Positions 48,701-62,395 of a stretch of DNA of 64,000 nucleotides are shown here, piece by piece (position 1 is the first letter of the stretch; the number at the start of each line of letters is the position of its first letter). The stretch comes from Pyropia yezoensis (Eukaryota; Rhodophyta; Bangiophyceae; Bangiales; Bangiaceae), in assembly GCA_009829735.1 (NCBI GenBank), contig CM020620.1, forward strand, positions 15,969,186-16,033,185, in the 5' to 3' direction. The notes under the pieces were generated by a model, which saw only the letters and a program-made list of their open reading frames with translations, was not told where the DNA came from and made no database searches. The position numbers and the translations under genes were made by a program.

Positions 48701-51700
48701 GTTTGAGATCTTGTCCGAATCAACGGCTCTCAGTAGGACTGAGTGACATCAACCTGCAGTCCCAATTGATGACCGTTTGGGGCCGCATCGTTTCAGGTCC
48801 GCAAAGCAACACTCTGGCATTTCAAGACCTGGTTTGAGATACTGACAGCATGAACGGCTCAGTATGACATCGAGTGACACGAATCTGCAGTCCGTATTGA
48901 TGACAGCTTGAAAGCGCGTCTCGTAGGGGCCAGCGGGACAGCCCCTTTCTACATACGATTGGCGTGCCAGTCACGCATGACCTCAATAGACTGTTGCACC
49001 AAAAGTATTACTTCCGCTCAAAACACAATGCGCATGATACGTAATTTTGATTATTACAGGGTACGCAATTTTGATTCTCACCAAAAGCTACTTGTAGCGT
49101 CCTGCCCACCACCCATTCCGCACGAGTCTTGGACATGCGAAAGAAAAACAGACGATGGTATCGACCCCCGAGCAAAGCTACACCCTGGCACCGCGAGAAA
49201 TGGTTTGAGATCTTGTCCGAATCAACGGCTCTCAGTAGGACTGAGTGACATCAACCTGCAGTCCCAATTGATGACCGTTTGGGGCCGCATCGTTTCAGGT
49301 CCGCAAAGCAACACTCTGGCATTTCAAGACCTGGTTTGAGATACTGACAGCATGAACGGCTCAGTATGACATCGAGTGACACGAATCTGCAGTCCGTATT
49401 GATGACAGCTTGAAAGCGCGTCTCGTAGGGGCCAGCGGGACAGCCCCTTTCTACATACGATTGGCGTGCCAGTCACGCATGACCTCAATAGACTGTTGCA
49501 CCAAAAGTATTACTTCCGCTCAGAACACAATGCGCATGATACGTAATTTTGATTATTACAGGGTACGCAATTTTGATTCTCACCAAAAGCTACTTGTAGC
49601 GTCCTGCCCACCACCCATTCCGCACGAGTCTTGGACATGCGAAAGAAAAACAGACGATGGTATCGACCCCCGAGCAAAGCTACACCCTGGCACCGCGAGA
49701 AATGGTTTGAGATCTTGTCCGAATCAACGGCTCTCAGTAGGACTGAGTGACATCAACCTGCAGTCCCAATTGATGACCGTTTGGGGCCGCATCGTTTCAG
49801 GTCCGCAAAGCAACACTCTGGCATTTCAAGACCTGGTTTGAGATACTGACAGCATGAACGGCTCAGTATGACATCGAGTGACACGAATCTGCAGTCCGTA
49901 TTGATGACAGCTTGAAAGCGCGTCTCGTAGGGGCCAGCGGGACAGCCCCTTTCTACATACGATTGGCGTGCCAGTCACGCATGACCTCAATAGACTGTTG
50001 CACCAAAAGTATTACTTCCGCTCAGAACACAATGCGCATGATACGTAATTTTGATTATTACAGGGTACGCAATTTTGATTCTCACCAAAAGCTACTTGTA
50101 GCGTCCTGCCCACCACCCATTCCGCACGAGTCTTGGACATGCGAAAGAAAAACAGACGATGGTATCGACCCCCGAGCAAAGCTACACCCTGGCACCGCGA
50201 GAAATGGTTTGAGATCTTGTCCGAATCAACGGCTCTCAGTAGGACTGAGTGACATCAACCTGCAGTCCCAATTGATGACCGTTTGGGGCCGCATCGTTTC
50301 AGGTCCGCAAAGCAACACTCTGGCATTTCAAGACCTGGTTTGAGATACTGACAGCATGAACGGCTCAGTATGACATCGAGTGACACGAATCTGCAGTCCG
50401 TATTGATGACAGCTTGAAAGCGCGTCTCGTAGGGGCCAGCGGGACAGCCCCTTTCTACATACGATTGGCGTGCCAGTCACGCATGACCTCAATAGACTGT
50501 TGCACCAAAAGTATTACTTCCGCTCAGAACACAATGCGCATGATACGTAATTTTGATTATTACAGGGTACGCAATTTTGATTCTCACCAAAAGCTACTTG
50601 TAGCGTCCTGCCCACCACCCATTCCGCACGAGTCTTGGACATGCGAAAGAAAAACAGACGATGGTATCTACCCCCGAGCAAAGCTACACCCTGGCACCGC
50701 GAGAAATGGTTTGAGATCTTGTCCGAATCAACGGCTCTCAGTAGGACTGAGTGACATCAACCTGCAGTCCCAATTGATGACCGTTTGGGGCCGCATCGTT
50801 TCAGGTCCGCAAAGCAACACTCTGGCATTTCAAGACCTGGTTTGAGATACTGACAGCATGAACGGCTCAGTATGACATCGAGTGACACGAATCTGCAGTC
50901 CGTATTGATGACAGCTTGAAAGCGCGTCTCGTAGGGGCCAGCGGGACAGCCCCTTTCTACATACGATTGGCGTGCCAGTCACGCATGACCTCAATAGACT
51001 GTTGCACCAAAAGTATTACTTCCGCTCAGAACACAATGCGCATGATACGTAATTTTGATTATTACAGGGTACGCAATTTTGATTCTCACCAAAAGCTACT
51101 TGTAGCGTCCTGCCCACCACCCATTCCGCACGAGTCTTGGACATGCGAAAGAAAAACAGACGATGGTATCGACCCCCGAGCAAAGCTACACCCTGGCACC
51201 GCGAGAAATGGTTTGAGATCTTGTCCGAATCAACGGCTCTCAGTAGGACTGAGTGACATCAACCTGCAGTCCCAATTGATGACCGTTTGGGGCCGCATCG
51301 TTTCAGGTCCGCAAAGCAACACTCTGGCATTTCAAGACCTGGTTTGAGATACTGACAGCATGAACGGCTCAGTATGACATCGAGTGACACGAATCTGCAG
51401 TCCGTATTGATGACAGCTTGAAAGCGCGTCTCGTAGGGGCCAGCGGGACAGCCCCTTTCTACATACGATTGGCGTGCCAGTCACGCATGACCTCAATAGA
51501 CTGTTGCACCAAAAGTATTACTTCCGCTCAGAACACAATGCGCATGATACGTAATTTTGATTATTACAGGGTACGCAATTTTGATTCTCACCAAAAGCTA
51601 CTTGTAGCGTCCTGCCCACCACCCATTCCGCACGAGTCTTGGACATGCGAAAGAAAAACAGACGATGGTATCGACCCCCGAGCAAAGCTACACCCTGGCA

Positions 51701-54700
51701 CCGCGAGAAATGGTTTGAGATCTTGTCCGAATCAACGGCTCTCAGTAGGACTGAGTGACATCAACCTGCAGTCCCAATTGATGACCGTTTGGGGCCGCAT
51801 CGTTTCAGGTCCGCAAAGCAACACTCTGGCATTTCAAGACCTGGTTTGAGATACTGACAGCATGAACGGCTCAGTATGACATCGAGTGACACGAATCTGC
51901 AGTCCGTATTGATGACAGCTTGAAAGCGCGTCTCGTAGGGGCCAGCGGGACAGCCCCTTTCTACATACGATTGGCGTGCCAGTCACGCATGACCTCAATA
52001 GACTGTTGCACCAAAAGTATTACTTCCGCTCAGAACACAATGCGCATGATACGTAATTTTGATTATTACAGGGTACGCAATTTTGATTCTCACCAAAAGC
52101 TACTTGTAGCGTCCTGCCCACCACCCATTCCGCACGAGTCTTGGACATGCGAAAGAAAAACAGACGATGGTATCGACCCCCGAGCAAAGCTACACCCTGG
52201 CACCGCGAGAAATGGTTTGAGATCTTGTCCGAATCAACGGCTCTCAGTAGGACTGAGTGACATCAACCTGCAGTCCCAATTGATGACCGTTTGGGGCCGC
52301 ATCGTTTCAGGTCCGCAAAGCAACACTCTGGCATTTCAAGACCTGGTTTGAGATACTGACAGCATGAACGGCTCAGTATGACATCGAGTGACACGAATCT
52401 GCAGTCCGTATTGATGACAGCTTGAAAGCGCGTCTCGTAGGGGCCAGCGGGACAGCCCCTTTCTACATACGATTGGCGTGCCAGTCACGCATGACCTCAA
52501 TAGACTGTTGCACCAAAAGTATTACTTCCGCTCAGAACACAATGCGCATGATACGTAATTTTGATTATTACAGGGTACGCAATTTTGATTCTCACCAAAA
52601 GCTACTTGTAGCGTCCTGCCCACCACCCATTCCGCACGAGTCTTGGACATGCGAAAGAAAAACAGACGATGGTATCGACCCCGAGCAAAGCTACACCCTG
52701 GCACCGCGAGAAATGGTTTGAGATCTTGTCCGAATCAACGGCTCTCAGTAGGACTGAGTGACATCAACCTGCAGTCCCAATTGATGACCGTTTGGGGCCG
52801 CATCGTTTCAGGTCCGCAAAGCAACACTCTGGCATTTCAAGACCTGGTTTGAGATACTGACAGCATGAACGGCTCAGTATGACATCGAGTGACACGAATC
52901 TGCAGTCCGTATTGATGACAGCTTGAAAGCGCGTCTCGTAGGGGCCAGCGGGACAGCCCCTTTCTACATACGATTGGCGTGCCAGTCACGCATGACCTCA
53001 ATAGACTGTTGCACCAAAAGTATTACTTCCGCTCAGAACACAATGCGCATGATACGTAATTTTGATTATTACAGGGTACGCAATTTTGATTCTCACCAAA
53101 AGCTACTTGTAGCGTCCTGCCCACCACCCATTCCGCACGAGTCTTGGACATGCGAAAGAAAAACAGACGATGGTATCGACCCCCGAGCAAAGCTACACCC
53201 TGGCACCGCGAGAAATGGTTTGAGATCTTGTCCGAATCAACGGCTCTCAGTAGGACTGAGTGACATCAACCTGCAGTCCCAATTGATGACCGTTTGGGGC
53301 CGCATCGTTTCAGGTCCGCAAAGCAACACTCTGGCATTTCAAGACCTGGTTTGAGATACTGACAGCATGAACGGCTCAGTATGACATCGAGTGACACGAA
53401 TCTGCAGTCCGTATTGATGACAGCTTGAAAGCGCGTCTCGTAGGGGCCAGCGGGACAGCCCCTTTCTACATACGATTGGCGTGCCAGTCACGCATGACCT
53501 CAATAGACTGTTGCACCAAAAGTATTACTTCCGCTCAGAACACAATGCGCATGATACGTAATTTTGATTATTACAGGGTACGCAATTTTGATTCTCACCA
53601 AAAGCTACTTGTAGCGTCCTGCCCACCACCCATTCCGCACGAGTCTTGGACATGCGAAAGAAAAACAGACGATGGTATCTACCCCCGAGCAAAGCTACAC
53701 CCTGGCACCGCGAGAAATGGTTTGAGATCTTGTCCGAATCAACGGCTCTCAGTAGGACTGAGTGACATCAACCTGCAGTCCCAATTGATGACCGTTTGGG
53801 GCCGCATCGTTTCAGGTCCGCAAAGCAACACTCTGGCATTTCAAGACCTGGTTTGAGATACTGACAGCATGAACGGCTCAGTATGACATCGAGTGACACG
53901 AATCTGCAGTCCGTATTGATGACAGCTTGAAAGCGCGTCTCGTAGGGGCCAGCGGGACAGCCCCTTTCTACATACGATTGGCGTGCCAGTCACGCATGAC
54001 CTCAATAGACTGTTGCACCAAAAGTATTACTTCCGCTCAGAACACAATGCGCATGATACGTAATTTTGATTATTACAGGGTACGCAATTTTGATTCTCAC
54101 CAAAAGCTACTTGTAGCGTCCTGCCCACCACCCATTCCGCACGAGTCTTGGACATGCGAAAGAAAAACAGACGATGGTATCGACCCCGAGCAAAGCTACA
54201 CCCTGGCACCGCGAGAAATGGTTTGAGATCTTGTCCGAATCAACGGCTCTCAGTAGGACTGAGTGACATCAACCTGCAGTCCCAATTGATGACCGTTTGG
54301 GGCCGCATCGTTTCAGGTCCGCAAAGCAACACTCTGGCATTTCAAGACCTGGTTTGAGATACTGACAGCATGAACGGCTCAGTATGACATCGAGTGACAC
54401 GAATCTGCAGTCCGTATTGATGACAGCTTGAAAGCGCGTCTCGTAGGGGCCAGCGGGACAGCCCCTTTCTACATACGATTGGCGTGCCAGTCACGCATGA
54501 CCTCAATAGACTGTTGCACCAAAAGTATTACTTCCGCTCAGAACACAATGCGCATGATACGTAATTTTGATTATTACAGGGTACGCAATTTTGATTCTCA
54601 CCAAAAGCTACTTGTAGCGTCCTGCCCACCACCCATTCCGCACGAGTCTTGGACATGCGAAAGAAAAACAGACGATGGTATTGACCCCCGAGCAAAGCTA

Positions 54701-55430
54701 CACCCTGGCACCGCGAGAAATGGTTTGAGATCTTGTCCGAATCAACGGCTCTCAGTAGGACTGAGTGACATCAACCTGCAGTCCCAATTGATGACCGTTT
54801 GGGGCCGCATCGTTTCAGGTCCGCAAAGCAACACTCTGGCATTTCAAGACCTGGTTTGAGATACTGACAGCATGAACGGCTCAGTATGACATCGAGTGAC
54901 ACGAATCTGCAGTCCGTATTGATGACAGCTTGAAAGCGCGTCTCGTAGGGGCCAGCGGGACAGCCCCTTTCTACATACGATTGGCGTGCCAGTCACGCAT
55001 GACCTCAATAGACTGTTGCACCAAAAGTATTACTTCCGCTCAGAACACAATGCGCATGATACGTAATTTTGATTATTACAGGGTACGCAATTTTGATTCT
55101 CACCAAAAGCTACTTGTAGCGTCCTGCCCACCACCCATTCCGCACGAGTCTTGGACATGCGAAAGAAAAACAGACGATGGTATTGACCCCGAGCAAAGCT
55201 ACACCCTGGCACCGCGAGAAATGGTTTGAGATCTTGTCCGAATCAACGGCTCTCAGTAGGACTGAGTGACATCAACCTGCAGTCCCAATTGATGACCGTT
55301 TGGGGCCGCATCGTTTCAGGTCCGCAAAGCAACACTCTGGCATTTCAAGACCTGGTTTGAGATACTGACAGCATGAACGGCTCAGTATGACATCGAGTGA
55401 CACGAATCTGCAGTCCGTATTGATGACAGC

Positions 55431-58400
55431 TTGAAAGCGCGTCTCGTAGGGGCCAGCGGGACAGCCCCTTTCTACATACGATTGGCGTGCCAGTCACGCA
55501 TGACCTCAATAGACTGTTGCACCAAAAGTATTACTTCCGCTCAGAACACAATGCGCATGATACGTAATTTTGATTATTACAGGGTACGCAATTTTGATTC
55601 TCACCAAAAGCTACTTGTAGCGTCCTGCCCACCACCCATTCCGCACGAGTCTTGGACATGCGAAAGAAAAACAGACGATGGTATCGACCCCCGAGCAAAG
55701 CTACACCCTGGCACCGCGAGAAATGGTTTGAGATCTTGTCCGAATCAACGGCTCTCAGTAGGACTGAGTGACATCAACCTGCAGTCCCAATTGGTGACCG
55801 TTTGGGGCCGCATCGTTTCAGGTCCGCAAAGCAACACTCTGGCATTTCAAGACCTGGTTTGAGATACTGACAGCATGAACGGCTCAGTATGACATCGAGT
55901 GACACGAATCTGCAGTCCGTATTGATGACAGCTTGAAAGCGCGTCTCGTAGGGGCCAGCGGGACAGCCCCTTTCTACATACGATTGACGTGCCAGTCACG
56001 CATGACCTCAATAGACTGTTGCACCAAAAGTATTACTTCCGCTCAGAACACAATGCGCATGATACGTAATTTTGATTATTACAGGGTACGCAATTTTGAT
56101 TCTCACCAAAAGCTACTTGTAGCGTCCTGCCCACCACCCATTCCGCACGAGTCTTGGACATGCGAAAGAAAAACAGACGATGGTATCTACCCCCGAGCAA
56201 AGCTACACCCTGGCACCGCGAGAAATGGTTTGAGATCTTGTCCGAATCAACGGCTCTCAGTAGGACTGAGTGACATCAACCTGCAGTCCCAATTGATGAC
56301 CGTTTGGGGCCGCATCGTTTCAGGTCCGCAAAGCAACACTCTGGCATTTCAAGACCTGGTTTGAGATACTGACAGCATGAACGGCTCAGTATGACATCGA
56401 GTGACACGAATCTGCAGTCCGTATTGATGACAGCTTGAAAGCGCGTCTCGTAGGGGCCAGCGGGACAGCCCCTTTCTACATACGATTGGCGTGCCAGTCA
56501 CGCATGACCTCAATAGACTGTTGCACCAAAAGTATAACCTCCGCTAAAAACACAATGCGCATGATACGTAATTTTGATTATTACAGGGTACGCAATTTTG
56601 GTTCTCACCAAAAGCTACTTGTAGCGTCCTGCCCACCACCCATTCCGCACGAGTCTTGGACATGCGAAAGAAAAACAGACGATGGTATCTACCCCCGAGC
56701 AAAGCTACACCCTGGCACCGCGAGAAATGGTTTGAGATCTTGTCCGAATCAACGGCTCTCAGTAGGACTGAGTGACATCAACCTGCAGTCCCAATTGATG
56801 ACCGTTTGGGGCCGCATCGTTTCAGGTCCGCAAAGCAACACTCTGGCATTTCAAGACCTGGTTTGAGATACTGACAGCATGAACGGCTCAGTATGACATC
56901 GAGTGACACGAATCTGCAGTCCGTATTGATGACAGCTTGAAAGCGCGTCTCGTAGGGGCCAGCGGGACAGCCCCTTTCTACATACGATTGGCGTGCCAGT
57001 CACGCATGACCTCAATAGACTGTTGCACCAAAAGTATTACTTCCGCTCAGAACACAATGCGCATGATACGTAATTTTGATTATTACAGGGTACGCAATTT
57101 TGATTCTCACCAAAAGCTACTTGTAGCGTCCTGCCCACCACCCATTCCGCACGAGTCTTGGACATGCGAAAGAAAAACAGACGATGGTATCGACCCCCGA
57201 GCAAAGCTACACCCTGGCACCGCGAGAAATGGTTTGAGATCTTGTCCGAATCAACGGCTCTCAGTAGGACTGAGTGACATCAACCTGCAGTCCCAATTGA
57301 TGACCGTTTGGGGCCGCATCGTTTCAGGTCCGCAAAGCAACACTCTGGCATTTCAAGACCTGGTTTGAGATACTGACAGCATGAACGGCTCAGTATGACA
57401 TCGAGTGACACGAATCTGCAGTCCGTATTGATGACAGCTTGAAAGCGCGTCTCGTAGGGGCCAGCGGGACAGCCCCTTTCTACATACGATTGGCGTGCCA
57501 GTCACGCATGACCTCAATAGACTGTTGCACCAAAAGTATTACTTCCGCTCAGAACACAATGCGCATGATACGTAATTTTGATTATTACAGGGTACGCAAT
57601 TTTGATTCTCACCAAAAGCTACTTGTAGCGTCCTGCCCACCACCCATTCCGCACGAGTCTTGGACATGCGAAAGAAAAACAGACGATGGTATCTACCCCC
57701 GAGCAAAGCTACACCCTGGCACCGCGAGAAATGGTTTGAGATCTTGTCCGAATCAACGGCTCTCAGTAGGACTGAGTGACATCAACCTGCAGTCCCAATT
57801 GATGACCGTTTGGGGCCGCATCGTTTCAGGTCCGCAAAGCAACACTCTGGCATTTCAAGACCTGGTTTGAGATACTGACAGCATGAACGGCTCAGTATGA
57901 CATCGAGTGACACGAATCTGCAGTCCGTATTGATGACAGCTTGAAAGCGCGTCTCGTAGGGGCCAGCGGGACAGCCCCTTTCTACATACGATTGGCGTGC
58001 CAGTCACGCATGACCTCAATAGACTGTTGCACCAAAAGTATAACCTCCGCTAAAAACACAATGCGCAGGATACGTAATTTTGATTATTACAGGGTACGCA
58101 ATTTTGATTCTCACCAAAAGCTACTTGTAGCGTCCTGCCCACCACCCATTCCGCACGAGTCTTGGACATGCGAAAGAAAAACAGACGATGGTATCTACCC
58201 CCGAGCAAAGCTACACCCTGGCACCGCGAGAAATGGTTTGAGATCTTGTCCGAATCAACGGCTCTCAGTAGGACTGAGTGACATCAACCTGCAGTCCCAA
58301 TTGATGACCGTTTGGGGCCGCATCGTTTCAGGTCCGCAAAGCAACACTCTGGCATTTCAAGACCTGGTTTGAGATACTGACAGCATGAACGGCTCAGTAT

Positions 58401-61400
58401 GACATCGAGTGACACGAATCTGCAGTCCGTATTGATGACAGCTTGAAAGCGCGTCTCGTAGGGGCCAGCGGGACAGCCCCTTTCTACATACGATTGGCGT
58501 GCCAGTCACGCATGACCTCAATAGACTGTTGCACCAAAAGTATAACCTCCGCTAAAAACACAATGCGCAGGATACGTAATTTTGATTATTACAGGGTACG
58601 CAATTTTGATTCTCACCAAAAGCTACTTGTAGCGTCCTGCCCACCACCCATTCCGCACGAGTCTTGGACATGCGAAAGAAAAACAGACGATGGTATCTAC
58701 CCCCGAGCAAAGCTACACCCTGGCACCGCGAGAAATGGTTTGAGATCTTGTCCGAATCAACGGCTCTCAGTAGGACTGAGTGACATCAACCTGCAGTCCC
58801 AATTGATGACCGTTTGGGGCCGCATCGTTTCAGGTCCGCAAAGCAACACTCTGGCATTTCAAGACCTGGTTTGAGATACTGACAGCATGAACGGCTCAGT
58901 ATGACATCGAGTGACACGAATCTGCAGTCCGTATTGATGACAGCTTGAAAGCGCGTCTCGTAGGGGCCAGCGGGACAGCCCCTTTCTACATACGATTGGC
59001 GTGCCAGTCACGCATGACCTCAATAGACTGTTGCACCAAAAGTATTACTTCCGCTCAGAACACAATGCGCATGATACGTAATTTTGATTATTACAGGGTA
59101 CGCAATTTTGATTCTCACCAAAAGCTACTTGTAGCGTCCTGCCCACCACCCATTCCGCACGAGTCTTGGACATGCGAAAGAAAAACAGACGATGGTATCG
59201 ACCCCCGAGCAAAGCTACACCCTGGCACCGCGAGAAATGGTTTGAGATCTTGTCCGAATCAACGGCTCTCAGTAGGACTGAGTGACATCAACCTGCAGTC
59301 CCAATTGATGACCGTTTGGGGCCGCATCGTTTCAGGTCCGCAAAGCAACACTCTGGCATTTCAAGACCTGGTTTGAGATACTGACAGCATGAACGGCTCA
59401 GTATGACATCGAGTGACACGAATCTGCAGTCCGTATTGATGACAGCTTGAAAGCGCGTCTCGTAGGGGCCAGCGGGACAGCCCCTTTCTACATACGATTG
59501 GCGTGCCAGTCACGCATGACCTCAATAGACTGTTGCACCAAAAGTATTACTTCCGCTCAGAACACAATGCGCATGATACGTAATTTTGATTATTACAGGG
59601 TACGCAATTTTGATTCTCACCAAAAGCTACTTGTAGCGTCCTGCCCACCACCCATTCCGCACGAGTCTTGGACATGCGAAAGAAAAACAGACGATGGTAT
59701 CTACCCCCGAGCAAAGCTACACCCTGGCACCGCGAGAAATGGTTTGAGATCTTGTCCGAATCAACGGCTCTCAGTAGGACTGAGTGACATCAACCTGCAG
59801 TCCCAATTGATGACCGTTTGGGGCCGCATCGTTTCAGGTCCGCAAAGCAACACTCTGGCATTTCAAGACCTGGTTTGAGATACTGACAGCATGAACGGCT
59901 CAGTATGACATCGAGTGACACGAATCTGCAGTCCGTATTGATGACAGCTTGAAAGCGCGTCTCGTAGGGGCCAGCGGGACAGCCCCTTTCTACATACGAT
60001 TGGCGTGCCAGTCACGCATGACCTCAATAGACTGTTGCACCAAAAGTATAACCTCCGCTAAAAACACAATGCGCAGGATACGTAATTTTGATTATTACAG
60101 GGTACGCAATTTTGATTCTCACCAAAAGCTACTTGTAGCGTCCTGCCCACCACCCATTCCGCACGAGTCTTGGACATGCGAAAGAAAAACAGACGATGGT
60201 ATCTACCCCCGAGCAAAGCTACACCCTGGCACCGCGAGAAATGGTTTGAGATCTTGTCCGAATCAACGGCTCTCAGTAGGACTGAGTGACATCAACCTGC
60301 AGTCCCAATTGATGACCGTTTGGGGCCGCATCGTTTCAGGTCCGCAAAGCAACACTCTGGCATTTCAAGACCTGGTTTGAGATACTGACAGCATGAACGG
60401 CTCAGTATGACATCGAGTGACACGAATCTGCAGTCCGTATTGATGACAGCTTGAAAGCGCGTCTCGTAGGGGCCAGCGGGACAGCCCCTTTCTACATACG
60501 ATTGGCGTGCCAGTCACGCATGACCTCAATAGACTGTTGCACCAAAAGTATTACTTCCGCTCAGAACACAATGCGCATGATACGTAATTTTGATTATTAC
60601 AGGGTACGCAATTTTGATTCTCACCAAAAGCTACTTGTAGCGTCCTGCCCACCACCCATTCCGCACGAGTCTTGGACATGCGAAAGAAAAACAGACGATG
60701 GTATCGACCCCCGAGCAAAGCTACACCCTGGCACCGCGAGAAATGGTTTGAGATCTTGTCCGAATCAACGGCTCTCAGTAGGACTGAGTGACATCAACCT
60801 GCAGTCCCAATTGATGACCGTTTGGGGCCGCATCGTTTCAGGTCCGCAAAGCAACACTCTGGCATTTCAAGACCTGGTTTGAGATACTGACAGCATGAAC
60901 GGCTCAGTATGACATCGAGTGACACGAATCTGCAGTCCGTATTGATGACAGCTTGAAAGCGCGTCTCGTAGGGGCCAGCGGGACAGCCCCTTTCTACATA
61001 CGATTGGCGTGCCAGTCACGCATGACCTCAATAGACTGTTGCACCAAAAGTATTACTTCCGCTCAGAACACAATGCGCATGATACGTAATTCTGATTATT
61101 ACAGGGTACGCAATTTTGATTCTCACCAAAAGCTACTTGTAGCGTCCTGCCCACCACCCATTCCGCACGAGTCTTGGACATGCGAAAGAAAAACAGACGA
61201 TGGTATCTACCCCCGAGCAAAGCTACACCCTGGCACCGCGAGAAATGGTTTGAGATCTTGTCCGAATCAACGGCTCTCAGTAGGACTGAGTGACATCAAC
61301 CTGCAGTCCCAATTGATGACCGTTTGGGGCCGCATCGTTTCAGGTCCGCAAAGCAACACTCTGGCATTTCAAGACCTGGTTTGAGATACTGACAGCATGA

Positions 61401-61956
61401 ACGGCTCAGTATGACATCGAGTGACACGAATCTGCAGTCCGTATTGATGACAGCTTGAAAGCGCGTCTCGTAGGGGCCAGCGGGACAGCCCCTTTCTACA
61501 TACGATTGGCGTGCCAGTCACGCATGACCTCAATAGACTGTTGCACCAAAAGTATAACCTCCGCTAAAAACACAATGCGCAGGATACGTAATTTTGATTA
61601 TTACAGGGTACGCAATTTTGATTCTCACCAAAAGCTACTTGTAGCGTCCTGCCCACCACCCATTCCGCACGAGTCTTGGACATGCGAAAGAAAAACAGAC
61701 GATGGTATCTACCCCCGAGCAAAGCTACACCCTGGCACCGCGAGAAATGGTTTGAGATCTTGTCCGAATCAACGGCTCTCAGTAGGACTGAGTGACATCA
61801 ACCTGCAGTCCCAATTGATGACCGTTTGGGGCCGCATCGTTTCAGGTCCGCAAAGCAACACTCTGGCATTTCAAGACCTGGTTTGAGATACTGACAGCAT
61901 GAACGGCTCAGTATGACATCGAGTGACACGAATCTGCAGTCCGTATTGATGACAGC
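55431..61956 (+). repeat. Three-unit higher-order repeat at the right end of the array
   Basis: Unit types recur as a-b-c with a period of 1,506 bases. Type a has TATCGAC and CTCAGAAC. Type b has TATCTAC. Type c has TATCTAC together with TATAACCT, CTAAAAAC and (except at 56435) GCGCAGGAT. Starts: a 55431, b 55933, c 56435; a 56937, b 57439, c 57941 with an extra c at 58443; a 58945, b 59447, c 59949; a 60451, b 60953, c 61455. The pattern is absent from the bulk of the array, where type a dominates. Confidence 0.88.
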
Positions 61957-62395
61957 TTGAAAGCGCGTCTCGTAGGGGCCAGCGGGACAGCCCCTTTCTA
62001 CATACGATTGGCGTGCCAGTCACGCATGACCTCAATAGACTGTTGCACCAAAAGTATTACTTCGGCTCAAAACACATTGCGCAGGATACGCTATTTTGAT
62101 TATTACAGGGTACGCAATTTTGATTCTCACCAAAAGCTACTTGTAGCGTCCTGCCCACCACCCATTCCGCACGAGTCTTGGGCATGCGAAGGAAAAACAG
62201 ACGATGGTATCTACCCCCGAGCAAAGCTACACCCTGGCACCGCGAAAAATGGTTTGAGATCTTGTCCGGATCAACGGCTCTCAGTAGGACTGAGTGACAT
62301 CAACCTGCAGTCCCAATTGATGACCGTTTGGGGCCGCATCGTTTCAGGTCCGCAAAGCAGCACTCTGGCGTTTCAAGACGCGGTTTGAGATACTG
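61957..62395 (+). repeat. Terminal, most divergent satellite unit
   Basis: The last unit differs from the consensus at more than ten bases (for example TTCGGCTC, ACACATTGC, ACGCTATT, GGGCATGCG), more than any interior unit, and stops at GGTTTGAGATACTG. Divergent edge units are expected when arrays are homogenised by unequal exchange that seldom reaches the ends. Confidence 0.88.

Larger units (their letters stand above)
19470..62395 (+). repeat. Satellite array: about 85 tandem copies of a 502-bp unit
   Basis: Head-to-tail units fill 42.9 kb. The same point in successive units recurs at 19746, 20248, 20750, 21252 and so on to 61957, a period of exactly 502 for most steps (84 steps cover 42,211 bases). 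Most units differ by zero to two bases. Composition is close to even and clearly less GC-rich than the flanks. Each unit has a 143-codon open frame beginning at a TTG, which is not a credible eukaryotic start. The period is not a multiple of three, so frames do not run through. 502 is close to three nucleosome repeats of about 167 bp, a spacing seen in some centromeric satellites; that link is only inference. The orientation never changes. Confidence 0.98.

Noticed and set aside
19746-62388. About 80 near-identical 143-residue open frames, which could look like a giant tandem gene family
   Set aside because: They start at TTG rather than ATG, the products show no domain, the period is not a multiple of three, and the frame is preserved only because the DNA is nearly identical. 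Units with indels lose it freely.
19470-62395. CRISPR-like regular repetition
   Set aside because: The period is 502 bp with no unique spacers, and the setting is eukaryotic.
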